From contig NC_132980.1 of assembly GCF_047496725.1 (NCBI RefSeq), positions 9,096,572 to 9,160,571 on the forward strand: a stretch of 64,000 nucleotides of DNA, written 5' to 3'. This stretch comes from Anoplolepis gracilipes (lineage: Eukaryota > Arthropoda > Insecta > Hymenoptera > Formicidae). The position numbers and the translations under genes are program-made. The notes beneath the pieces were generated by a model. It was not told where the DNA came from and did not search any database. It was given only the letters and a program-made list of their open reading frames with translations. Shown here one piece after another: positions 41,201 to 53,291 of the stretch. Position 1 is the first letter of the stretch; each line of letters begins with the position of its first letter.

Positions 41201-42040
41201 CATCGTGTGTGTGAATTCGTTATAAATGTTTGGGAAAACTTTCAAATAAAATTTAAATGTTTATTCATAAAAGCATTTTTATGTAAAAATTTTCTTTTAT
41301 AAAAAATGTCAAAAAACAGAGATACTAACTCATTGAAATCCCAGTCATGGCTCGCAATTGTAAAAATATTCCAAAAAATATGCTTTTATAATTAAAGACA
41401 TATGTAGATGTTAAATGATATGAAAAGTACAAATCTTAATACTTCTCACTGACATGAAAATGTGCTTTCGGCAATTCTAAAATATAACATCAAAATGAGG
41501 AATAAAATTCAGAACGCAAAGATCATTGTAAATTATGAGAAACGTTTTTCCTTGAGATCTATTATCGCCAATTTTCTAGTTAGTCATTTCGCGAAAATAT
41601 CTAATAAAATCATATAAAATGATATTGAGTTGTGCTAAAACAAGAAGTTGCAATGTATTGTACTTTTTTCTCATTTTATCACACTAGATGTCACTATCTT
41701 GCACTCATATAATAATGACAATGCGTACATACATCATCAAAGCATGCATAGTTTAAAAAAATGTTACATACTGCATACTATATATAATATATTAAGTTAC
41801 ATAAACATAATTTTATTCAAAATAATTTTTAGAAAGTAACTAATTTTCTATTTAAACGAGAAAATAAAATACCCAAAGTATTATCATTCTCTCTTTGCTT
41901 TTATATTTTTATCACAAGAAAATTAAGTTTTTTCATTGCATAAAAAATTAATGTTAATAGCAGGAAGCTTATTAAACATATATTTAAAACTTTTCAAAAT
42001 CGTGTATTGGACCCCAAGAACACTGTAAGTTTTAAGAAGA

Positions 42041-42690
42041 ATTTTTAGCTTTTTATATATAACATAAAATGTAAAATTAATAATTAATTTATGAGTTAAA
42101 GTAAAGATTTGTCCTAAAGATTTAAAATTTTTATTTTTATGAATTTGTATGATTATGTATGAATATATATATAATTATAAAATGTTAGTTCAATATAAAA
42201 TAATATTTATGATTTTGAAATTAAGAACAATCTTAAACGTCCATCTTTATCAATCATCGACTTTGAATTGACAAACGTTTATTCTTCGCATAATTATTGT
42301 ATTGATGATTAATCTTTAGTACTTAAAGGGTATAACCATTAATAACGACAAAACAGTTTTTCCTAATATTGCAAGACTTTAATTATTATTATAACAAAGC
42401 CTTTAAAATTAATCGGACCTTGCGCGCAGACGATGACGGATAATAAAGGGGAGGATCATTTAAGAGGAAATTGAATGAATCAACTACGTCAAACGTTAAT
42501 AAAAATACATTTCAATATTCATAAATTTGATATTGCGCAAAGCATTTTTAGCTTCTTAGATAACATAAAATGTAAAGTTAATAATTAATTTATGAGTTGA
42601 AGTAAAGATTTATCCTACAAATTTAAATTTAAATTTAAATAAAAATATAAATTTAAAATTTATATTTTTATGAATTTGTATGATTATGTA

Positions 42691-42743
<53 letters not shown>

Positions 42744-42865
42744 CTATAAAATGTTAGTTCAATATAAAAATAATATTTATGATTTTGAAATTAAATTATA
42801 TTTTACAAGACAAATCTTTATTTTAATTCACAAATTAATTATTAATTTTATATTTAAAAAATGTT
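42041..42865. repeat. Duplicated segment of about 185 bp plus an inverted partial copy
   Basis: The segment 42041-42225 recurs directly at 42544-42795. Shared blocks are ATAACATAAAATGTAAA, TTAATAATTAATTTATGAGT, GTATGATTATGTATGAATAT and AAAATGTTAGTTCAATATAA. The second copy is expanded by a (TA)n tract (42695-42742) and ATTTAAATTT tandem units. A partial inverted copy of the left block follows at 42803-42862. This looks like a local repeat family or a decayed element. Confidence 0.7.
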
Positions 42866-43320
42866 ATTCTCAATGTCAAATTTATGAATCTCAAAATGTA
42901 TTAGATTAATTAACTTTTAACTGTAACTTCGTTCAATTGCTCCTTAAGGAGATCTCAAGTACCATTTCAGGTTCGTCCTGACAACGATCGACGGTGTCGC
43001 TCACGCAACGATGTGACGTCGAGTGGTCGTGATCGCGGGGACAAATCCCTTCGCTGGTCGCGAATATTGATTTTCGACTTTCGAGGTTTCTGGAGCAAGT
43101 CAGTATTGACGCAGGCGCTCATGCCGATGCAGCATGGCGTCGGAATTAAGCGTCGTTTGTCTGGACCATCGTCAAGATCTTACGCAATTCTTGGCGTAAA
43201 GCCGATGTACGAATTATCGTGAACATCTTTACGAAAATGTGATCCACTCGCCACTTGTCCGTCGAATCGTCACCGCGATTAGTTTCGCGACGTATGTGAA
43301 CAGAGACCAAGACGAACGAG

Positions 43321-45971
43321 ATGAACGTAGACGTACGCTTCGCTGTCACGTGCTTTCTGCTTATCGCGCTGATAACCCTCACGAGTGGTAAGTATAATTT
43401 CTGGAATTTATCGGATGTTAATTACACAGTGCATCGTCGCTAGACGCCACAGTTTTTAGAAATGTATTAAATTTACATAATAAAATTTATTTTGATTTAC
43501 TTGAAATTGACAGAAAGATTAGTACGCGATTCGGAAAAGAGATACTTGTAGTACATAAGTTACAATTTTGGGGTTATATGTAATTCTAGCATAAAATATT
43601 GCTTGTGATATTTTTTTTTTTTAGAAAAAAAATTTTTTCTACTTTTTTCGTAATCGAGAAAATTATACCAAATTGTATGATATTTTATATCTGATCGCAA
43701 TCATGATGATCGAAAATTTTCACAATCGACTTATAGATGCTAATGTGTTGCATTTCTAATATTATTTATTATCTTTATTCTTATCATGTATTTTGTATTC
43801 TTAAGAGTGTAATAAAATTTAATAAGATTAAATTAATTTTATTCGCGCTTTTTTTCCTAAATAATAATCGTGTAAAAATATATTGTATATTGTATATATA
43901 AATGAGAAAGAATTTCAGATAACTATACAGTAAACTTACGTATAATTACGTATAATTAAAAATAATCGATAATCCATGCCTTGAGCATGCAAGGTTTATA
44001 ACATGAAACGAAAGTTGGCAAGCGAGCATCTGAAATAGATAATAAATAATTTATATAATTCAATATCTTTTCCATCATAATTGAAATTTATATTTCAACA
44101 TGCTATATATTTTTAAAATATAAGAGTATTTTATTTCTAGACTGCATTTCAGAATGGAAATAAATCTAACGCTGGCTTCAATTTTCGACATAAATACTTA
44201 TATATAACTCGAGATTATGTGCTTTTCTGTATATATAATATGCGGCATATTTATGAAAGCAGGTCAGTTATCGATGAAAGAGCATCGAACTCAAGCGGCT
44301 TCCGAAAAAGCTAACGATCTATGGTGCTACCAGTGCTTTACTATGGACGATGGTGAGAAGTGTATCAATCTCACTGGCAATACCGGTAATTCCAGCACCT
44401 TCAGGCATAAGTGCACAGATGATAAAAGAACGTGCATGGTAAGGCTGCGTGATACGTTTCGTTTCAATTGTTATGCAATATATTTATTTTTATGCAATAT
44501 TATGTTTAGCGCTAAATATGGCAGTGCGATTCTCGCGTTGCGTTTATATTAAAATTGACCGTTATCCGTTAACGTATTAACATATGTAAACAACATATTG
44601 CACAAAATATAATATTGCATAGAAACGTGACACGAGAACCGAAGTGCTACGAATATGTATAAACCAGATTGTAACGAACGGATGACGTGGCAAATTCACG
44701 CGCGCGCATTTAATATGAACCTGTCAAAACAATTTATATCATGTTACTTGTTTATCTAAGCAAATTAATATCTATTTGTTTATACACATCACGTTCATAA
44801 GCGCGCACCTATCATACGAGTAAATTATTACAAACATGAGATACCTCGAATCACGGTGATCTATTTATCAGTTATAGTAATCTCGAAATGTCAAAATAAA
44901 TATTTTAAATAGGATTTAAAATATATAATTTTTACAAATTTCTTGTTAACACAATTAATAAAAGCGACATGTAAAAAGAGGAAATTAGGAAATAAATTAT
45001 ATATATATTATATATATTTTATATATATATATATATATATACAATTTCTTCACTTAAAAGCATTTAATTTTTTAAATATGCATTTATTTGTAAAATATCT
45101 TTGAAACTTCATAATTATTTCTTTTAATATACATATATATGTATGCATCAAACAGTGATACACGTGCCACTTTTTGCAATATTTTTTTTTAAAGACTCAA
45201 TCACACGCAAGTTTACAAAGTACGTAGAATATCTACCGGTTATTGGATTTTCTTTGTGATTCGAATCTTTGCAGAAAACCGCAGTTGAATTTTTCGATGA
45301 CAGAACATCACTTTGAGAATTTTTAACAATATAAAATCGTTTTCAACCTGAATTTATATATACATATAATGATAAAATAAACAATTTTTGTTATAAACAT
45401 TAATAAATATTACAAATATCTGTAAATACTAAAATACATTTACAATTAATAAATTTATGAATAATCTTATATTATATTCGTATAAATCTAATAGATAAAA
45501 AAAAAGAAAAGATAGTGAATCGAAAACTTATTCAGGAAAAGATCTTTTGTATGTAGATGTACAAATGTGCGACGCCAGTTTCTATATTTGAATTAAACTC
45601 GCATTATAAAAGATTGAATTTTGCGATACGTTGCATGAAATTTTGTACAAAACGATTTTACGTTCTTTTCCATCTAATAATAATAACGAATAAATTTGCA
45701 GGTGAAACGCTTTTCCTATACCTTGAGCACCGAGAACTCGACCTCCCAATCGCAAACGTGGTCCGTGGAAAGGAATTGCACGAACAAGTGCGAGCCAGGA
45801 TGCATCGTAATCGGGGAACGCACTAAGCTCTACGCCTGTACCGCCTGTTGCGAGACCGATATGTGCAACAACGGTACTGGCACCGCCAACGACCTAACTA
45901 TCAAAGAAACTGACTTTCTGCTAGCTCTTGTGCTGCAGGCTATCTTGACCGTTATCATGTACCCATCGTGA
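43321..45971 (+). CDS. GPI-anchored Ly6/uPAR (three-finger) domain protein
   Basis: Exons 43321-43387, 44263-44438 and 45702-45971 join in phases 1 and 0 (donors GTAAGTATA and GTAAGG, acceptors AAAGCAG and TTTGCAG) to give 170 residues. Residues 1-23 are a signal peptide encoded by the first exon. The mature chain has 12 cysteines, beginning LWCYQC and ending CCETDMCN, the double-Cys plus CN signature of Ly6/uPAR three-finger domains. Five potential N-glycosylation sites are visible (Asn58, 65, 93, 106, 138). The C-terminus (about 152-168) is hydrophobic with no cytoplasmic tail, as expected for GPI attachment. In Drosophila this family includes quiver/sleepless, boudin, crooked and retroactive, which modulate ion channels or septate junctions. 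I cannot say which orthologue this is. AATAAA follows 7 nt after the stop codon. Confidence 0.9.
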
Positions 45972-45978
45972 CAGTATC

Positions 45979-45984
45979 AATAAA
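45979..45984 (+). terminator. Polyadenylation signal of the Ly6 gene
   Basis: AATAAA begins 8 nt after the Ly6 stop codon, implying a very short 3' UTR if it is used. Later A-rich sequence could give longer transcripts. Confidence 0.5.
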
Positions 45985-48000
45985 GCATCTAGTTATAATT
46001 TCCCCTAAATCTATGGATAAAAACTTTAAATGTCCTGCATCTCTTAATATTCGAATAACGAAACACAATCTATGTAAAAAGAAAAATTAATATTCTCGAG
46101 CTTTGAGATTTATTCCTTGCAAAGATGTCTGTAAAATTAGAATCCCTCATTTTCTAATATTTAATTATAATTTTAATCTTTATTTTAATTTTTAATTCCT
46201 GCAAGATTAATCGTTTTAAATTATTTTTATAACCGTTTCACATCAGTCTATTTTAAATATGCGATAAATATTTAATTATCATTATCCCCATTATTCCCAA
46301 GTTGAATTAGATTTCATTAACTTAAAGATCAAGACACATAATTGATGCATAGTCATTAATTTAAATTTATCGACCGTAAATTGCGAGTATAACGTCATCT
46401 AGTGCTATGCAACGATACTTGAACTCAAACTCTTATCGACTGCAGCAATATTAACATTATAATGTAAGTAATATTAAAAATATAAAAAAAATAAGATTAT
46501 AAAAATGGACGTGTATGAATAGTTGCTTTAAAAAATTAGTCCCAAAACAAACAATATATATAAAATAGTCGACAGATTGAACGATATCGATTATTGGCTA
46601 GTTTGTTAACAGAGGACTCCGTGTATATATATGTATAATGTAAATGATAATAATAATATAATTATAATAACATAATATATAAATATTCCACATAGCAAAA
46701 AAAGAAAATAATCCAGAGAGAGTTTAGTATAGACAGTGTAATGTATATTTTAATGTCTCTAATAATTTTCATATTTATAATATATTTTATAATGTATATA
46801 TTTCTTTAATTTATATTGATCTATCATTTATTAAATGTTTTTAAATAATTTTGGCAATGTAATTTGAGCGATAATATTATTACGTATCCACAGATATCCA
46901 ATTTTATTGTTGTTTATTGTTACAATTTCGCGTTTAATTTTGTAAAATTTATTTTCATGACTTGCAATTATCTTCTCAAAAAGATTCAATTTACATCGAT
47001 CGTCTCTTCGATACAATAAGTTACATTTGCTGCTGACGCACTACTCTTGCGGTACATATATTATGTACCCTTTCTTTTTCTCCTTTCCATCTTGTCTCTT
47101 CTTTCTTTCTTTCTCCCTGCTCTTCTACTGACGTTGACCTTCACGTGTCCGCGTTCTCTACTATTCCGCAGTAGTCGTAGTCATTCCGATACCATCTCGT
47201 TGTAGAAAATGAAATGAGAATTTATTACATGTAACACACAATTGGATTATGACGTTAAAGTCGTTTCTCCTCACGTCGGCCCTCTTCTCGTCTCGAATAC
47301 CGAGAAATGTATGTATGACACTAGAAGAAAACTTTGCGCAATTGGCACGCACGCTGCCTGCATGACCGCGCGTTTAAAGTAGCCGCTCGTTTGGTACATA
47401 AATATGCTAAAATCCTTTAGTAGCTCACGATTAATCGGTCGTAAAGTAAATTTTAAGCGCTGTTTTCTCGCAGCACTACGTCGCAAATATTTAGACACTT
47501 CGTGTCTCAACAGTTTGAAAAGAAAACCATAAAGTGTCCAATTGTAAGTATGAATTCATGCTTGACTAACGTTATTACACCTTTCAAATCAAAGGATGTG
47601 CCTAGATAAATATTGCTTCTCTAAATTATATCTATTTGTAAAAAATATCGAATCTCAAATCGAATATCAGTTAATAAAAATAAGACTAAAATTAATAGTA
47701 AATATAAACGACAACGTATCTATGCATGTTATATATTTTTTCTTTTTGTTAAATATATATTTAAAAAATGATATCAGTATTTTTTTATTACTAATATGTG
47801 GCTTTTTATCTCTATTAAAGCCTTTTGTCCATTTTTATTCTTACAACATTACACGATAATTTTTACAATAATTATACATTATTCTTTATGGAAACCTCAA
47901 TCAATTTAATAATCAAAATTGCCGCTTATAATAGCAAAGTATTGTGTTGCGATTGCGAAAACTGACCGCACGTGATATACGCGGCCAATAGTGATAATCA
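45985..48000. other. Spacer between the Ly6 and Methuselah-like genes
   Basis: AT-rich with TA-rich and TTCTTTCTTTC-type runs (about 47070-47115). Minus-strand frames at 47161-47510 have no recognisable domain. Nothing else supported. Confidence 0.4.
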
Positions 48001-48237
48001 GTAATGTTGGTGTTTGAGCTTTGTCTCCACTACTATCGCGCGCGCGTCTTCCACGATAGACTCCGTGGCGTGGCTGCGTCATCCGAAGAAACGGAAGAAA
48101 AACGCAACAGCGATATTGCGACAACAGGACGCCGGCTAGACACAGTCGGTCCGACTGTTTCCGACTTGTCAAACATCGGGAAAGACACGTTCGCGATCCG
48201 TCCGAACGGTCAGTCGGTGCAAAGAAATCTGGCCAGG
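48001..48237 (+). promoter_or_regulatory. Presumed 5' leader of the Methuselah-like gene
   Basis: GC-richer sequence abruptly replaces AT-rich DNA at about 47960-48000. The reading frame is open from 48004 but encodes a charged sequence with no family features before the signal-peptide-bearing Met at 48238. I read it as 5' UTR or, less likely, an N-terminal extension. Confidence 0.4.
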
Positions 48238-49698
48238 ATGCACGCGTCGGGATCGTCCGTCGCGATTCTCCTGCTACATATTTCGATCAGCATGACCTAC
48301 CCGACGAGAACGACGACGACGACGATGACGAAAACAACGACGGAAGTCGTACAGGAAATAAACGCGCCGAAAAAGTGCTGCGTTGCCGACTACGCGTTTA
48401 ATGAGAATCTCGAATGCATCCACGTGAAACCGGACAAGGTCAACTATACCACGCACAATGTCTGGCAAACGATATCGTCCGAGCATCCCCAACAGATTGT
48501 TACAGTACTTGCGTCCGTGTCTGGCTTGAGCTGCCGCGGCGAAGACGCCGGCGCCGACACGAACGGTCATCCCCTGCGCGGCTACGCGGCGTTCCTCGCG
48601 CCGAAAGATTATTGTATCGAGAATATGATCAATGGCACGACAGTGCTCGTCAAGTGCGCGGAAATGACTCTGGGCAAAGAAAGTTGGACGGAAAGGATGA
48701 TGGTGATGAAGACCACGACGATCGTCACCGTAACAACCATCACCACCATCAATATGGTTCCGAATATGACAAAGGAAGATAAAGAAGAGATCATTCCCCA
48801 CAATAATGATTTAAGAACGGTCGTTTTCTGGGGCGCGCAGACCTATATGGATACCAACTTGGTCCATGTAATCCTCTGCAGCATCGTCGTCGTCGTGTAC
48901 TTGTCCGTTCCACAACTGGGCAAGAAAATCTATAATCGCGCGATACTGCGTCACAACGTCTGTCTGTTGCTGCAGGGATGCATTCTGATGTTCCTCGGTC
49001 TCTGCGAGCTATGCGAGTGTCCGATGAGCGATGACATCGCCATTTTTCTATGGATAGTGTTGCAGTACTTCACGAACGCCACTGTGTTCTGGCTCAACGT
49101 AATTTGCTTCGACATGACTCTGTCGATTACGCGGTTTCGTTGGATGGTAGGATCCGGTCAGCAGACCAGCGAGGAGGAGAACAAACGACTTCTTCTGTAC
49201 GGCCTTTTTGCCTGGGGCGGCGCGCTCATCCCTGCCATTTTTGCCTTCATCTTGGAATTTTGCCCCGGAATTCCGGACGATTTTCCATTGAAACCGAATT
49301 ATCATCGGTACCGCGGCGGGCCAAACTTTGTGGTAAACATCTACTTCTTCGGCATACCGCTGTTGACGCTCTTCTGGAATAACGTGCTGTTCGTGTTCAC
49401 CACGTATAAGATTATACGAATACAGCAGAGCACCGAGATAGCGACGAGAAATAATACCAACGCCCTCAGGAAGAAATACTTCCTCTTCCTGCAGCTGTAC
49501 CTGCTGATGGGCGCGCCCTGGTTCTTCGGTCTACTCTTCGCTTGCCTGAACAAGCTCGTCTTGCTCAAGATATGCCGGATGATATGGCCGATACTGTGGC
49601 TTCTGATGCTCGCCACCCATAAGAAAATGCGGCAGGAACTCGTAAACAAGTTGCGGTACATCAAGAAGAAAAGAGAAACTACTGCGATAAATTCGTAA
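48238..49698 (+). CDS. mthl: Methuselah-like class B (secretin-type) G-protein-coupled receptor, intronless
   Basis: A single uninterrupted frame of 486 residues. I start it at Met 48238 because this puts a signal-peptide-like stretch (ASGSSVAILLLHISISM) at the N-terminus. The frame opens upstream to an ATG at 48004, but that extension is charged and probably 5' UTR. The ectodomain (about 24-206) has paired cysteines (KKCCVADYAF, LECIHV, LSCRGE, DYCIEN, LVKCAEM) as in Methuselah ectodomains, plus two Thr-rich low-complexity segments (about 23-36 and 159-170). Seven membrane segments follow at about 207-226, 240-260, 267-293, 318-341, 363-388, 412-437 and 441-460, with a short basic tail. Methuselah receptors act in lifespan and stress responses in Drosophila; the ligand here is unknown. 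Lack of introns and a downstream A tract suggest retroposition. Antisense frames across it are shadows. Confidence 0.93.
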   Translation: MHASGSSVAILLLHISISMTYPTRTTTTTMTKTTTEVVQEINAPKKCCVADYAFNENLECIHVKPDKVNYTTHNVWQTISSEHPQQIVTVLASVSGLSCRGEDAGADTNGHPLRGYAAFLAPKDYCIENMINGTTVLVKCAEMTLGKESWTERMMVMKTTTIVTVTTITTINMVPNMTKEDKEEIIPHNNDLRTVVFWGAQTYMDTNLVHVILCSIVVVVYLSVPQLGKKIYNRAILRHNVCLLLQGCILMFLGLCELCECPMSDDIAIFLWIVLQYFTNATVFWLNVICFDMTLSITRFRWMVGSGQQTSEEENKRLLLYGLFAWGGALIPAIFAFILEFCPGIPDDFPLKPNYHRYRGGPNFVVNIYFFGIPLLTLFWNNVLFVFTTYKIIRIQQSTEIATRNNTNALRKKYFLFLQLYLLMGAPWFFGLLFACLNKLVLLKICRMIWPILWLLMLATHKKMRQELVNKLRYIKKKRETTAINS

Positions 49699-49725
49699 AG
49701 AAAACAGCTCCAATTACTTTACTCA

Positions 49726-49747
49726 ATTAAAATACGTGTTTAGAGAG

Positions 49748-49779
<32 letters not shown>
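49726..49779 (+). terminator. ATTAAA signal followed by 32-nt A tract after the Methuselah-like gene
   Basis: ATTAAA (49726-49731) begins 28 nt after the stop codon. An uninterrupted run of 32 adenines (49748-49779) follows 16 nt later. The spacing matches the distance between a poly(A) signal and a cleavage site, so the A run may be a genomic copy of an mRNA tail. Homopolymer runs are common in this window, so chance is possible. Confidence 0.5.
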
Positions 49780-49780
<1 letters not shown>

Positions 49781-51845
49781 GTGATAAATCATTATTCATC
49801 GAATCGCAATTGGAGCGTAGAATATCACGGAACACTCGTCACCGTCGTTGCGCAATTTCGCGGGCGCCCGCAAAGTTCCTCTTGCTCATCGTCGCGTTCG
49901 CGCGCCGCGAGCATTTGCATTTTTTTCTTGCGCAAGTCGCGTAGGAAACTCCGCATCGAGGAAGGAAAATAGAAAAAAAAACAAAAAGTATCAACGGTCG
50001 CCGTCGCAATATCCGATGAGCGCGGGCTGAGCGATGAGTCGCGCCGCGGAAAAACTCGCGGCGTCGAGACGCGCGGGCGCGGCGGATAATAAAGGAGTCG
50101 CGGCGCGACGTCGTTTCCTGCCGGAGCATTTTAATTACCGTATTCGCGACGCGCCGCCCACTCGTCTGCTCTCCCCCTTTTACCTCCTACCTCCTACCTT
50201 TCTTCCTTTTTTTTATGACATGTAGAATATTAATCCGTTTGTTGTATAACGCGAGCGATATATCAAAAGTTGTGCGTTTTACGCGGGCAATCTTCTGCGC
50301 GTCTAAAAAAAAAAAAAAAAAAAAAAAATGCATAACAGAAGAACGTGATTCCTGCCTCTCGAAAGAAGAAAGCGATCTTTCTTCGCGCCTGCTGATAGAT
50401 TAATATACATATATGATCAAAACAAACGAGAGGTATTCTTTTTCTATCGTATAAATGTCCACTTTATGTCCAGTATTAAATAGAGAGAGACTTTAATCTC
50501 GCGCGCCACGGAATGTAAATATCGATATTATAGAAATTCTGATATCTAGTCAATGGAAGAATAAACAAGTCAATTAATAAGTGTAAATAATACTCGACGG
50601 AAATTACCTTGAATCGCGAAGCTCCCGACAGCGCAATAATGATCGCGTGGAATCGATAAGTGACGGCCTACGGGCAACGACTTATTAAAGACTATTGATT
50701 CGACGTCCTTCTGCGCGAAAAAAAAGAGTATCATAGTTCCCTTAAGGCTTAAGGCAATCGCAATACCACGAACAGATATTTCTGAGAATGTGGTAGAGAA
50801 TATGATATTGTTAGCGTCGATATTTAGGAGAGATAAAAAGATTAAAGATGCTAATTAGTTTTTAATACGTGCTAGACTGGGTAATTAGACACAGCAATTG
50901 ATATATATATATACAAATGTCATTTGTACGCTTTAACTTGTAATATTTTATTGTATGTAAAAATAAAATAAACTAAATATTTCTGAGGAAAAAACAACAA
51001 TTTAGTCAGTTTTGTTCTTTTATTTAGAATGCAAAAACACGATTTGGAAATAAATTTATCTCAAATTGTAAAAAAATATTCAACATTTTTTTCCCCCCGG
51101 GAAACCTAGCAAAATGGAAACATCCATGACAAACATTTAACTGAAACGAGATGTAAACAATTTGTAAAAATTAAAGCATATATTTGAACTAATGATTTTT
51201 TATATGCCTATATACTTCTGATTATAAAAAAAATATATTCCAACTTTTTTTATATGTCACGTTATTTTTTATACATTTTATTATTTGTTATTATTTTATA
51301 AATTATTTATTTTAGATGTTATCTTGCGCGGATATTAATATAATAACTTGTATTTATAATTAAAATTTAAAATTAATATCTGTAAAATTTGATAAGCACT
51401 TTATATTGCTTTCTACATTGTTAGATTGACATTCTATATACGTACGTTCTATACAAGTGTTTTAATACTTTTCTTGGGTTTTCCACATAAAGCTGTTAAC
51501 TAGAAAAGCTTATAGTTTGCAAATCTTCGTAGGTATATACCTGGCATGAATCATCGCCTGCGTATTGCTGTCATAGATTGCATATTTATACCTTGCTGTT
51601 ATATCACATGTGTGCAGATTCTCGTGTGTTATTTATTTATGTTAAAACAAAAGCTAATTCATTCACGTCAAAATGTTTCAACGTTCAATTTACTTTTATA
51701 TTTTACGAATTTCTGCGTCGTATCTATGATTTTGCATAAATAAGTATAATAAAAAGATTATATAAAATAATAGAATTTATAAAATTAATCCGAAAAATAA
51801 TATGAGAAACTTTATGGTATTCTAAAATTTTAAGCGATAATCATC
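49780..51845. other. Spacer between the Methuselah-like and RIIAD1-like genes
   Basis: A GC-rich patch at 49840-50190 with CpG clusters (promoter-like, strand unknown), a run of about 24 A near 50306-50329, then AT-rich DNA. Overlapping frames in the GC-rich patch show no family features. Confidence 0.4.
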
Positions 51846-52566
51846 ATGTCCAACTGGCTCTTGAAAGCCAAAAATGCTTTCCATCCCGCGGATCCACCGC
51901 ACGGTATGCAAAATTATGATTTAGGCGCTTTAATGAGAGATCAGAAGCAAGCTTTGAACGAAATGAAAATGATCACTCGAAGGGAAAACGAAATTTACTT
52001 TAAATCACATCCGGAAGTCAAAGCTTTAATCACCATTTTGCTAAGGTAAACTCACATCTGCCCCTAATACTTTAAGAATGATTAGAATAATATAATTTAT
52101 CTCTCTCTATATCTTATATATTTAATTATTTTATATATTATGATATTTAATATAATTGTTTACAATTGATATTAAATTGAAATTTAATTTGTATCCTTTT
52201 TCTAATAACAATTTTTGTAAAAATCATCCGGAGTGCCAATTATAATACTTAATATGCAACGGGAAATATTTGAGATTAATGATATGTCATTAAAATCGTT
52301 CTCGCAGACACGTCCTATCGAAGCAGCCGCTCATCGATATTCCCGAGGTCGTAGGTACATTTTTCAACAGACCACGTCGTGAAATTGTCGCTGACCTTTT
52401 GGATTACTTGTCGTCTGTCGATAAACGACCGGATATAATAGATAGTCTTCGACAAGAACTATTTCGAGCGACTGACGTTGAGCCTCATAATAGCAATGAT
52501 TCAAACTCGCGATTTGATTATGACTCTTGCAACTGTAATCAGGAGAGCGCAGCTCGAAATTTTTAA
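51846..52566 (+). CDS. RIIAD1: RIIa-domain protein, RIIAD1-like
   Basis: Exons 51846-52045 and 52308-52566 join inside an Arg codon (phase 2, donor GTAAAC, acceptor CTCGCAG) to give 152 residues. Residues about 48-92 resemble the dimerisation/docking fold of PKA regulatory subunit RII. The pattern is RRENEIYFKSHPEV, then a helix (ALITILLRHVL), SKQP, and a second helix ending at the conserved FFNRPR. In human RIIAD1 the corresponding region reads NEKYLRTHKEV and then FFRE. Such proteins bind amphipathic helices of AKAP-like partners, often in cilia and sperm flagella. The N-terminal 45 residues and a polar Asn/Asp/Ser-rich tail (about 122-152) make it longer than the roughly 90-residue human protein. 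The start is the first ATG after a run of stops. No neighbouring gene hints at function. Confidence 0.75.
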
Positions 52567-53291
52567 TGTAAAACATTTCAGCAATGCCAATAAGATGTAT
52601 TTATATATGTACTCTGTTTTTGTAGAATTTAAGATTAAATTTGTTCAATGTTGGCATATAATTTGTAATAATGATTCGATTAATTATTCAATCAGATATG
52701 TTCGTTATAGATTCAATTAGAATTCAATTTGTTCGAGTCTTATCAAGAAAATAATTCTCCTATAATTCTTAATAATAACTCGATTCAATATCATCACGGA
52801 TGTGATTTTTTATAGAATGGTAATATATATTTTTCTCGCCTTCATTAAATTATCGCTTCATCATCGAAATTTTATTCCAATCTACCTGCTTACTCCAACA
52901 TTTGCTTCGCGTACGCCGATGTGTATGATTACGCATATGTATTTCGCGATCGTGTACACGTTAATATCCTGCGACTGGTGGATTAATTAATCTAAGCCTT
53001 ATCTTATTTATTAAACTGTCGAACGAGCGACAGTGCGAAAAACCATTTACTCGTAATTAATACGCGAGCGTAGGAAAAGCAATATAACCGCGTATAGATA
53101 GATTAGATAAAAATGGAGTGCGAAAATGCGGTTACGCCCGAGTTACCTGACAATATTCAGCGACAATATTTATCTGGCCGTGCTAACGACAGCGGTTATC
53201 TCGCAGGATAATATGATGGGCGGTTAGGACCGGTTATAACGATCCCGATCGGCGCTAACCTCGATTAATTAAATTTTGTTACTTTATCTAC

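Larger units (their letters stand above)
37090..43320. other. Intergenic spacer upstream of the Ly6 gene
   Basis: Mostly AT-rich with one CT microsatellite and the duplicated segment at 42 kb. A slightly GC-richer patch (38.9-39.5 kb) and a patch near 40.1 kb have no recognisable exon. From 42950 GC content rises into the Ly6 promoter and 5' UTR. Confidence 0.4.

Noticed and set aside
48274..48801. 175-residue frame antisense to the Methuselah-like gene
   Set aside because: Shadow of the Thr-rich coding sequence; His/Arg-rich low complexity.
53126..53227. 33-residue small ORF in a GC-richer patch (YLAVLTTAVISQ)
   Set aside because: It has a hydrophobic stretch, but it is too short to support without conservation or expression.
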